Assembly (NCBI GenBank): GCA_017461285.1
Contig: JAFTYS010000039.1
Location: 1-17,832 of the forward strand
DNA from: Bacteroidales bacterium
Lineage (GTDB): Bacteria > Bacteroidota > Bacteroidia > Bacteroidales > UBA932
Direction of reading: 5' to 3'
DNA: 17,832 nt
Part shown: positions 7,611 to 14,562 of the stretch, one piece after another
Numbering within the stretch: position 1 is the first letter of the stretch
Layout: each line of letters opens with the position of its first letter
Translations under genes and position numbers: made by a program
The notes under the pieces: model-generated
What the model saw: only the letters and a program-made list of their open reading frames with translations
Told to the model about the DNA's origin: nothing
Databases searched by the model: none

Positions 7611-8978
7611 ATGTCAGATTTGAAACATATGAAATCTATAGGATTACCTTGGATAATACATATATTCGCCCTGCTTCACGCTGCGGTGGCCTTGGGATGC
7701 CGGTTCGCCGGTTTCGACGACCAGCTCCTGCTTACGGTACTGACGATGGCCCTGTCGCTTATCATCTGCATGAAACAGGGACTTAAGGTTGAATTCACTG
7801 CAGCGGTTGTCATCATCGTAAACATCCTCGGCTTTCTGATCGGAACCTTCGGAGCAAACGTGCTGCAGACATTCATCCATTCGGAATATGCCGTCCATGG
7901 CATCTCGACAGCTGTCACTACCGAAATCCTCGGATGGTGCATCGTCGCGATGACGAACGTATTCGTCAAGAAGGAGGACAGGCCGGCAGACATCAAGGAT
8001 TCCCCGTACATGAAGTGGATACTTCTGATCGCGGCCGGCATATTCGTGTTGAGACTCCTCATCGTGATATTCCTGCCGAAGTCGGTATTCGACCACGATG
8101 CAGTCTTTGAAATGATCAGGAAAGTGATGAGCAACACATTCTCGCTCATCATCCTCATATGCGTCAACATCCTGTTCATCAGGTCTCTTGCAGCTGTCGC
8201 AAAGCCAATGTCAAGGTCAAGTCTGGCAACGGTATATGTATTCTTCATGGCCATGGCCACTCTTCTGGAAGCCTTCCTCGTCGGGTTGGACGGAGAAAGT
8301 CTTACACTCCTGCTCACAGTCTCGCTGATAGTCGAGATAACCGTCTACTGCATCGTATACATGATCAATTACGGCATTACGATGAGCATAAAGATGCAGT
8401 CGGAAAGGGAAAAGGCAAACATGGCGCAGTACAGGTATCTTAAACTGAAAAGACAGGTAAATCCCCATTTCCTGTTCAATTCCCTGAACATTCTGGATTG
8501 CCTGATCTGTGAAGAGAAATCCGAACAGGCAAGCATCTATACCCACAAGCTGGCCGGCATCTACCGTTACATGATCAAGAGCGAGGAAGAGGAGCTGGTG
8601 ACGCTCCGGGACGAGCTCGTGTTCGTCAGACTGTACATCGACCTTCTCAAGGTTCGCTTCCCGGAAGGATTTGAAGTGGAAATAGATGTCCCGGAAGACA
8701 GACTGGCGCGGTTTGTGCCGCCATGCTCGATACAGCTGCTGATTGAGAATGCGACCAAGCATAATGCGGTGAGCGCGGAGAACCCGCTGACGGTCAGGGT
8801 TCAAGCATCCGAAAGCCACGTGAAGGTCAGCAACAACATTGTGCCGAAAGTGACCAAGAGTCCGTCCACAGGCCTGGGACAGCAGTATATAAGACAGCTG
8901 TACATGGACCTGTCCGGCAAGTCGATTGACATTGAGAAGACAGAAAACAAATATTGTGTAACCTTACCGTTATTGTGA
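7611..8978 (+). CDS. LytS/YehU-type membrane sensor histidine kinase
   Basis: The product has 455 residues. About eight hydrophobic segments fill residues 13-255 with no large external loop, so the signal is probably sensed in or near the membrane. The His_kinase (PF06580) region begins near 272 and contains RQVNPHFLFNSLN, with phospho-accepting His286. An HATPase_c domain follows with an N-box LLIENATKHN (Asn380) and a short G-box STGLGQQYI (about 419-427). This is the LytS/YpdA/BtsS architecture; such kinases pair with LytTR regulators, and the next gene encodes one, one base downstream. In E. coli, YpdAB and BtsSR control nutrient transporters, which parallels the MFS-susCDE operon facing this gene. 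ATG 7629 (M7) is an alternative start that fits the candidate promoter better. The ligand is unknown. Confidence 0.92.
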   Translation: MSDLKHMKSIGLPWIIHIFALLHAAVALGCRFAGFDDQLLLTVLTMALSLIICMKQGLKVEFTAAVVIIVNILGFLIGTFGANVLQTFIHSEYAVHGISTAVTTEILGWCIVAMTNVFVKKEDRPADIKDSPYMKWILLIAAGIFVLRLLIVIFLPKSVFDHDAVFEMIRKVMSNTFSLIILICVNILFIRSLAAVAKPMSRSSLATVYVFFMAMATLLEAFLVGLDGESLTLLLTVSLIVEITVYCIVYMINYGITMSIKMQSEREKANMAQYRYLKLKRQVNPHFLFNSLNILDCLICEEKSEQASIYTHKLAGIYRYMIKSEEEELVTLRDELVFVRLYIDLLKVRFPEGFEVEIDVPEDRLARFVPPCSIQLLIENATKHNAVSAENPLTVRVQASESHVKVSNNIVPKVTKSPSTGLGQQYIRQLYMDLSGKSIDIEKTENKYCVTLPLL

Positions 8979-8979
8979 T

Positions 8980-9744
8980 ATGGCAATGAAAGTCCTGATA
9001 GTAGAAGATGAGATCATGGCCCAGAAGAGCCTGATCAGAGCCCTCGCCCAGAACTTCCCGGACATGGAGGTCGTCGGCACGACGGGTTCCGTAAAAGGTA
9101 CCGTAGAATGGCTGAATGCACCAGGAAACCATGCAGACGTAATCTTCATGGATGTGGAGCTGTCAGACGGAGAGTGCTTCGAGATCTTCCGTCAGACAGA
9201 CGTAACTGCAAAGGTCATAATGACCACAGCATATGACAGTTACGCGATAAAGGCATTCGAGGCCGGAAGCGTCGACTACCTCCTCAAGCCTGTCGACATA
9301 GATGTCCTCAAAAGGGCTGTGGCACGTTGCCGCATGAGTGGCGGCAATGTAAACGTGGAGGCGCTTCTCAAGGCTATCGGTGGAAACAAGGCTCCGAAAA
9401 AGGAATACAAGGAAAGGTTCATAATACGATTCAACGACAGGATAGTACCTGTCGACACGGCAAACATAGCCTATGTCTATTCCGAAGAAAAGACGAACTG
9501 GCTCGTGACATCCGAAGGAGACAAGTATATAATAGATTCTTCTCTTGACGTGATGACCGAGGAGCTGGATCCGGAAAAATTCTTCAGGATTTCAAGAAGC
9601 TGCATCATATCCACACATGCCATCTCCAGCATCATAAAGCAGCCTGGCAGCCGCATGAGGGTCATCTCGAAGCCGGAGGCTTCATTCGAGATGACGGTGA
9701 GCCGTGCGCGAGTGGATGATTTTCTCGAGTGGCTGGAAAGATAG
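8980..9744 (+). CDS. LytTR-family response regulator
   Basis: The product has 254 residues in two domains. The receiver domain (about 3-120) has the acidic pocket Glu9/Asp10, the phospho-acceptor Asp58 in IFMDVE, Thr82/83 and Lys103 in LLKPV. The C-terminal LytTR DNA-binding domain (about 140-250) contains the family pattern RFIIRFNDRIVPV ... IAYVYSEEKTNWLV ... FFRISRSCIIS. LytTR domains bind direct repeats with about 21-bp period, and such an array lies 1.4 kb upstream, in front of the divergent transporter-susCDE operon. The ATG follows the kinase TGA by one base, so the pair is one translational unit. A second ATG at 8986 (M3) is possible. The gene ends with TAG, one base before the stop of a convergent gene. 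Confidence 0.94.
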   Translation: MAMKVLIVEDEIMAQKSLIRALAQNFPDMEVVGTTGSVKGTVEWLNAPGNHADVIFMDVELSDGECFEIFRQTDVTAKVIMTTAYDSYAIKAFEAGSVDYLLKPVDIDVLKRAVARCRMSGGNVNVEALLKAIGGNKAPKKEYKERFIIRFNDRIVPVDTANIAYVYSEEKTNWLVTSEGDKYIIDSSLDVMTEELDPEKFFRISRSCIISTHAISSIIKQPGSRMRVISKPEASFEMTVSRARVDDFLEWLER

Positions 9745-9767
9745 GTCAGCGCTTCATCTTCTTCCAG
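9733..9767. terminator. Hairpin spanning convergent stop codons, possible bidirectional terminator
   Basis: CTGGAAAGAT (9733-9742) can pair with ATCTTCTTCCAG (9756-9767), leaving a two-base bulge and a 13-base loop. The structure includes the last codons of both the response regulator and the OPA transporter. There is no T-run after either arm, so this is at best a non-canonical terminator. Confidence 0.3.
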
Positions 9768-11110
9768 TTGACGACAGGAAGGATGAATGATATCAGGGCT
9801 GCTGCAAGCCAGAACCAGGATACCGGTCCGAAATCATAGATGTCGACACCATCCGCACGGGTGGTGTTGAACTGTATAAGGTAGCCGCTGGTGATCTCCT
9901 GAAGTCCCGCTGCCAGATAGCTTGATATGCCGACCACTCCCAATGCCGCACCTGTCGCCTTTCTAGGCACGATGTCGATAGCCATAAGACCAGCTACAAT
10001 ACAGTAAAGCACTCCGATGGCAAGACTGAACACAGAGACATAGAAGACATGCATCATATAACCGGCATCAGTGAAAAGAAAGAGAGCCAGAGATATGAAG
10101 CTCAACACACCTGCAAGCACAGCAGGCTTGACCCTGTCGCTCTTGAAGAGCTTGTCCGAGAGCCATCCGGCCAGCACCGTCCCGACCATTCCGGATGCGG
10201 CATAGAATCCGATTATCTGCGTAGCTTCCTCGATAGGAAATCCCTTCTCTTTCTGCAGGAAAAGGACCCCCCAGCCGGTGATCGCATACTTGGTTATATA
10301 GATGAATGCACTTGAGATTGCTATTATCCAGATGCCGGGATGTCTCAGCACATATTTCTGGAGTTCCCTGGTCGGCATCGTATCATGTCTTGTAACATCC
10401 TCACCTGTAAGTTCCTGCACCGACGGAAGCCCTTTGCTCTCCGGTGTGTCAGACACCATCAGAAGTACTATAAGGGATCCTATCAGACCTGCTACGGCAG
10501 CCACTATGAAACCTGCCTTCCAGCCGAGAGCCCCTACAACAATACCGGTAATGATGAACGAAAGGAACTCGCCTATATATGGTGTCGAGCTGAAGATGCT
10601 GTAGAAGGTTCCGCGCTGAGACTTAGGGAACCAGCGGGACAGACATATAACTCCGGGAGGCGAACCCATGGACTGCATCCATCCGTTTATACCCCAAAGA
10701 ACGGCAAAAGAAAAGAAGATGACTGCAGTTGAAAGGCTGAAGCCGTCGTGGAGGAAGCCAAGGGAGCCTAAAACAAGGTTTATCAAGGCTGAAAAGAACA
10801 GGCCGGTCGCCATGAATCGCTTGATGTTGCAGTAGTCTGCGATGAAGCCGTTCATGAATTTGCCTACGGCATAAACAAAGAGAAGGGCGGAGCCGATGAC
10901 TCCGAGCTCGCCTGCAGAAAGCACTCCCTCGTCTATGAGAGGCTGTTTCACGACGCTCAGGCTCATACGGCACACATAATAGAGGCTATAGGCAATCGTC
11001 ACGCCCCAGAATGTCCTGTTTCTCAATGCCTTATATGTGCTGTCCGTCTTTTCGGGAGCTACCTGCTCCGCAGAAGGCTTGCTTATCCTGTAGAATGAAT
11101 ATAGACCCAT
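9746..11110 (-). CDS. MFS transporter of the organophosphate:phosphate antiporter family (GlpT/UhpC-like)
   Basis: The product has 454 residues with about 12 membrane segments. Family features include YSLYYVCRMSLSV (Arg48, matching GlpT Arg45), INGWMQSMGSPPGV at about 141-154, and DTPESKGLPS at about 221-230 in the central loop, comparable to GlpT DTPQSCGLPP. The family exchanges sugar phosphates or glycerol-3-phosphate for phosphate at the inner membrane; UhpC is a sensor paralogue. Aligned by eye with E. coli GlpT, His165 corresponds to Pro177 and Arg269 to Lys274. The phosphate-binding site is therefore altered and the substrate is uncertain. ATG 11110 follows the MATE stop by 12 bp, with CAGGAG abutting it, so the gene ends an rsgA-MATE-OPA transcript. 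Its stop is one base from that of the convergent response regulator. Confidence 0.85.
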   Translation of the reverse strand: MGLYSFYRISKPSAEQVAPEKTDSTYKALRNRTFWGVTIAYSLYYVCRMSLSVVKQPLIDEGVLSAGELGVIGSALLFVYAVGKFMNGFIADYCNIKRFMATGLFFSALINLVLGSLGFLHDGFSLSTAVIFFSFAVLWGINGWMQSMGSPPGVICLSRWFPKSQRGTFYSIFSSTPYIGEFLSFIITGIVVGALGWKAGFIVAAVAGLIGSLIVLLMVSDTPESKGLPSVQELTGEDVTRHDTMPTRELQKYVLRHPGIWIIAISSAFIYITKYAITGWGVLFLQKEKGFPIEEATQIIGFYAASGMVGTVLAGWLSDKLFKSDRVKPAVLAGVLSFISLALFLFTDAGYMMHVFYVSVFSLAIGVLYCIVAGLMAIDIVPRKATGAALGVVGISSYLAAGLQEITSGYLIQFNTTRADGVDIYDFGPVSWFWLAAALISFILPVVNWKKMKR

Positions 11111-11122
11111 CTCCTGTTTTTT

Positions 11123-12478
11123 TTACAAATATAGGACATCCTTTTTATAACGCACCGACAGATATATCGTTCTTGCCAGCAGATGGGCAAAATATGCACC
11201 CATCAGAACATGCATGGAAACCTCCGGAGCAAGATCGCCGCATGCAAGGCCGGCCAGCCAGACGGCAAAGAATCCTACGACCGCCCAAAGCATCGAGTTG
11301 CGTATCGCCTTTGACGCCGTCGCCCCTATGTATATGCCGTCCCATGTAAATGCCGCACATCCGGCGACGGGCATGAGCAGAAGCCATGGAAGGAAGGCCT
11401 CGGCTGAAGAAACGACCACAACATCCGAGGTCATCATCTTCAGCAGGAGGACTCCTCCGAAATGATACACTCCCATGAATATCAATGCGATGCCCATGCT
11501 CCATACGAAAGTCCATTTTACCGTCTGACGTACCATAGGCTGGTCCTTCGCGCCGATATAACGGCCCGTAAGAGCCTCACCGGCATATGCAAATCCGTCT
11601 GTGAAATATGAGAATATCATCAGCAGCTTCATCATTATCGAACTTACTGCCAGAAGGACGTCGCCGTAACGGGCGGAGATGACGGTAAAGCCTATGTAGA
11701 TGGCGATGAAGCAGAGGGAGCGGACGAAAAGGTTCGAGTTCATGACGAAGAACCTGCGGGTCTCGCTGCCCTTGAACACAGATCTGAGGTCATCCTTGCC
11801 AAGCTGCGAGAAAACCGGCCTGCGGTATTTGAACAGCACCAGGAAGGCAGCCGTAAGAAGGCCGGAATACTGCGCCACGACAGTACCTGCGGCAACTCCG
11901 GAAAATCCCATTCCTTCAAAGCCTATAGGGCTGAATCCCAAGGCAAGGACAATGCTTGCAAGCACGTTCATGCCATTGACCACAAGGTCCACGATCATGG
12001 CGCTGAGGCTGTCCTGCATGCCGATGAACCAGCCTTTGAAAGCCATTAGGCTGAGGGTTGCAGGAGCCGCCCAGATGCGTATGAAGAAATACTGCTCGGC
12101 AAGGGCACGGACTTCAGGGGTGCAGTCCACGACAAGGAATGCCGCCTTGACGAATATCCATTGTATCGCTATCAGGACCATGGCGCACGCCAGGGCTATC
12201 CCCACGGCACGTGTAAAGACCTTCGAACATTCCTTCATGTCCCCTTTGCCGTACGCCTGGGCCGTCAGACCGCCGGTTCCCACGCGCAGAAAGCCGAAAT
12301 TCCAGTAAAGAAGGTCGAAGAGCATCGTGCCGATGGCTATGCCGCCGATCATGACGGCAGCATTGGTGTCCAGATGGCCGGCTACGGCTATGTCGACCAT
12401 GCCGACAATCGGAACGGTGATATTCGCAAGAATGCTGGGAACCGCCAGCTTAAGTATGTCTTTGTTGATTGTCTTCAT
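11123..12478 (-). CDS. MATE-family multidrug/organic-cation transporter, DinF type
   Basis: From ATG 12478 the product has 451 residues and about 12 membrane segments. It begins MKTINKDILKLAVPSILANI and carries the DinF-branch motif FGFLRVGTGGLTAQAYGKG (about residues 61-79), preceded by TVPIVGMVDIAVAGHL. MATE proteins export toxic organic compounds in exchange for Na+ or H+; substrates of this one cannot be predicted. The frame stays open upstream to 12616, but that would overlap the end of rsgA and the added residues do not resemble a MATE N-terminus. ATG 12478 is preferred and ATG 12487 (adding MTF) is possible. The gene starts 31 bp after rsgA and is probably in the same transcript. Confidence 0.92.
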   Translation of the reverse strand: MKTINKDILKLAVPSILANITVPIVGMVDIAVAGHLDTNAAVMIGGIAIGTMLFDLLYWNFGFLRVGTGGLTAQAYGKGDMKECSKVFTRAVGIALACAMVLIAIQWIFVKAAFLVVDCTPEVRALAEQYFFIRIWAAPATLSLMAFKGWFIGMQDSLSAMIVDLVVNGMNVLASIVLALGFSPIGFEGMGFSGVAAGTVVAQYSGLLTAAFLVLFKYRRPVFSQLGKDDLRSVFKGSETRRFFVMNSNLFVRSLCFIAIYIGFTVISARYGDVLLAVSSIMMKLLMIFSYFTDGFAYAGEALTGRYIGAKDQPMVRQTVKWTFVWSMGIALIFMGVYHFGGVLLLKMMTSDVVVVSSAEAFLPWLLLMPVAGCAAFTWDGIYIGATASKAIRNSMLWAVVGFFAVWLAGLACGDLAPEVSMHVLMGAYFAHLLARTIYLSVRYKKDVLYL

Positions 12479-12509
12479 AAACGTCATTGTCGGCCTGACC
12501 GGCAATCTC

Positions 12510-13478
12510 TTACCTGTATTTGCCTTCCTCATCAAGCATGCCGAGATACGAAGAGTAGCGGTCGTAGCTGATTTCTCCAGCTTCGACAGCTTCCTTGACG
12601 GCGCAACCTGGCTCATGGGTATGCGTGCAAGGAGTGAAACGGCAGTTCTCGGAAGCCTTGAGCATTTCCGGGAAATAAAGAGCGATCTCTTCCTTCTTCA
12701 GGTCCACCAGACCGAAGCCGCGAAGTCCCGGGGTATCGACTATGAAGCCTCCTGAAGCAAGGCTGTACATCTCATAGAATGTAGTCGTATGCTTTCCCTG
12801 AAGGTGCACGTCAGATATCTCTCCGACCCTAGGGTCAAGCGACGGGTCCAGAGCCTTGATGAGCGAAGACTTGCCGACTCCGGAAACTCCCGAAAACAAT
12901 GACACATGACCATTGCAGGCCTCCCTAAGGGCTTCTATCCCCTCTCCTGTAAGAGCCGAGACTTCCATCACAGGATATCCTGCACCTTCATATATCTCAT
13001 GGAATGCCTCGAGCATCTCCTTATGGGATTCCCTGTAGAGGTCGACCTTGTTCAGTACAATGGTCACCGGGACGTTATACACCTCGCATGTCACGAGGAT
13101 GCGGTCCAGGAACGGAAGCTTGATCTCAGGATAATCTATTGTAGCTATTATGAACGCCCTGTCCAGATTGGAGGCTATGACGTGAGACTGCCGCGAGAGA
13201 TTCGTGGATTTGCGGATTATATAGTTCTTCCTCGGTTTCACGGCCGTGATCGCCGCCGGATTTTCCAGCGTCACTCCGGCCGCCACATCCGAACCTTCAG
13301 TGACCTCGGCCTCGAAGCTCACGAGGTCACCCACCGCCACAGGATTGGTGGCGGAAGAACCCTTCAGACGTATCTTGCCGCGGAGCACTGCAGGAAACAG
13401 TTCCCATTCAGGAAGGCGGGACAGCAGATAATGGCTTCCCGTATGCTTTACAACCGTCGCTTCTCCTTTAATCGTCAT
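12510..13478 (-). CDS. rsgA: Ribosome small-subunit-dependent GTPase A (RsgA/YjeQ)
   Basis: The 322-residue product has the circularly permuted GTPase order of RsgA. The N-terminal OB-fold is at about 4-80. G4 is NKVD (143-146), then G5 near SALTGEG (174-180). The P-loop GVSGVGKSS (197-205) and the G3 motif DTPG (248-251) follow. The C-terminal zinc site has the spacing C-x4-C-x-H-x5-C (Cys279, Cys284, His286, Cys292). RsgA is a late 30S assembly factor that helps mature the decoding centre and releases RbfA. All key motifs are intact and the length is normal. ATG 13478 lies about 45 nt after the predicted transcription start. The next genes on the strand, a MATE and an OPA transporter, have no evident functional tie to ribosome assembly. 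Confidence 0.97.
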   Translation of the reverse strand: MTIKGEATVVKHTGSHYLLSRLPEWELFPAVLRGKIRLKGSSATNPVAVGDLVSFEAEVTEGSDVAAGVTLENPAAITAVKPRKNYIIRKSTNLSRQSHVIASNLDRAFIIATIDYPEIKLPFLDRILVTCEVYNVPVTIVLNKVDLYRESHKEMLEAFHEIYEGAGYPVMEVSALTGEGIEALREACNGHVSLFSGVSGVGKSSLIKALDPSLDPRVGEISDVHLQGKHTTTFYEMYSLASGGFIVDTPGLRGFGLVDLKKEEIALYFPEMLKASENCRFTPCTHTHEPGCAVKEAVEAGEISYDRYSSYLGMLDEEGKYR

Positions 13479-13490
13479 ATTTTTATCTTA

Positions 13491-13518
13491 AAGATGCTTC
13501 ACTTCGTTCAGCATGACA
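13491..13518. repeat. Possible copy of a dispersed intergenic repeat in the rsgA leader
   Basis: The stretch contains CACTTCGTTCAGCATGACA and can fold into an imperfect hairpin (ATGCT at 13494-13498 with AGCAT at 13510-13514). It resembles the family of CTTCGCTCAGAATGACA-like intergenic sequences that I recall from Bacteroidota genomes. Only one copy occurs in this window, so its repeat nature is from memory and not shown here. Confidence 0.25.
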
Positions 13519-13528
13519 TTTTAAAGCA

Positions 13529-13536
13529 CAAAGGTA
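13529..13536 (-). promoter_or_regulatory. -7 element for the rsgA-MATE-OPA operon
   Basis: The minus strand reads TACCTTTG, an exact match to the Bacteroides -7 consensus TAnnTTTG. It lies about 50 bp upstream of the rsgA ATG. I see no TTTG at the -33 position. It faces away from the plus-strand element at 13549-13556. Confidence 0.6.
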
Positions 13537-13548
13537 ATTAAATTTCAT

Positions 13549-13556
13549 TATCTTTG
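13549..13556 (+). promoter_or_regulatory. -7 element for the polyprenyl synthase-U32 operon
   Basis: The plus strand reads TATCTTTG, an exact match to TAnnTTTG. Transcription would start near 13563, about 22 nt before ATG 13585. No clear -33 TTTG is present. Confidence 0.6.
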
Positions 13557-13584
13557 CAGGATATAGTTAAGCTCTTATCGGATT

Positions 13585-14562
13585 ATGATACAGGAAAAGC
13601 ATATTGAAGCCACCATCCATGAGATGTTCGCGAACATGAAGTTCACCCAGGAACCGTCCGGTCTGTATGACCCGCTGAGATACATGATTGAAATCGGAGG
13701 CAAGAGGATACGCCCAAGGCTCTGCCTTACGGCATATGCCCTCTTCAAGGACTCGTTCACGGAGGAGATACTTTCACCTGCAGCCGCAATCGAGGTTTTC
13801 CACAGCTTCACCCTCATCCATGACGACATCATGGACAAGGCGGATGTGCGCCGCGGAGTGCCTACCGTATACAGGAAATGGGACGAGAACACAGCCATAC
13901 TCTCCGGAGACGTGATGTCGATCGAGAGCTACCGCATGATCGCCAAGGCACCGGCTTTCGCCCTGCCGGCAGTGCTTGCCCTGTTCTCCGACACAGCGGC
14001 ACAGGTATGCGAGGGACAGCAGTACGACATGGATTTCGAAGACTTGCCGCAGGTCCCTATGGAGGATTACCTGAAGATGATCGGACTCAAGACCGCCGTG
14101 CTCATCGCATGCTCGGCAAAGATGGGAGCCCTGATTGCAGGTGCTTCGGCAGAAGAGGCTGACCTTCTCTACAAGTTCGGCTACGACCTCGGACTTGCAT
14201 TCCAGATCACCGACGACTGGCTCGACACATACGGCGACCCTGCAGTGTTCGGAAAGGCCATCGGAGGCGACATCCTTAACAACAAGAAGAGCTGGCTGCT
14301 TACCCGTGCCCTTGAAAAGGCAGGCACGGAGCGCTTCGCAGAAGCGCTGGCCATGCCGATATCGACTGATGAGGAGAAGGAAGCCAAGATCGCTGCCGTG
14401 AAGAAGCTTTATGAAGAGCTCGGCATCGGAGAGGAGGCAAAGGAAGAGATCAGACGCTTCCACAATCAGGCAATGGGTTATGTCGAGAAGCTTAACCTCG
14501 GCAAGATCAAATCAGAAATGCTGCACCGTTATGCAGACATGCTTTTAGGAAGACGCAAATAA
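13585..14562 (+). CDS. Polyprenyl (short-chain isoprenyl) diphosphate synthase
   Basis: The product has 325 residues and all core motifs of trans-isoprenyl diphosphate synthases: GGKRIRPRL at 38-46, first Asp-rich motif DDIMD at 80-84 followed by RRG, and second Asp-rich motif DDWLD at 210-214. It condenses allylic diphosphates with isopentenyl diphosphate for undecaprenyl, quinone or related lipids. The first motif is DDxxD without the two-residue insertion of typical bacterial FPP synthases, and Phe75 lies five residues before it. That pattern is known from GGPP synthases, so the product is probably C15-C20, but chain length is not reliably read from sequence. The stop TAA shares its last A with the ATG of the next gene (TAATG), which suggests translational coupling. 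An exact -7 promoter element lies just upstream. Confidence 0.92.
   Translation: MIQEKHIEATIHEMFANMKFTQEPSGLYDPLRYMIEIGGKRIRPRLCLTAYALFKDSFTEEILSPAAAIEVFHSFTLIHDDIMDKADVRRGVPTVYRKWDENTAILSGDVMSIESYRMIAKAPAFALPAVLALFSDTAAQVCEGQQYDMDFEDLPQVPMEDYLKMIGLKTAVLIACSAKMGALIAGASAEEADLLYKFGYDLGLAFQITDDWLDTYGDPAVFGKAIGGDILNNKKSWLLTRALEKAGTERFAEALAMPISTDEEKEAKIAAVKKLYEELGIGEEAKEEIRRFHNQAMGYVEKLNLGKIKSEMLHRYADMLLGRRK

Noticed and set aside
7644..8317. Minus-strand open frames opposite the histidine kinase
   Set aside because: They are shadows of the kinase gene, whose QVNPHFLFN and ATP-binding motifs establish the plus frame.
12479..12616. N-terminal extension of 46 codons on the MATE gene
   Set aside because: It would overlap the 3' end of rsgA in another frame, and the residues (rich in Ser, Lys and Arg) do not resemble a MATE start. 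ATG 12478 begins the conserved protein.
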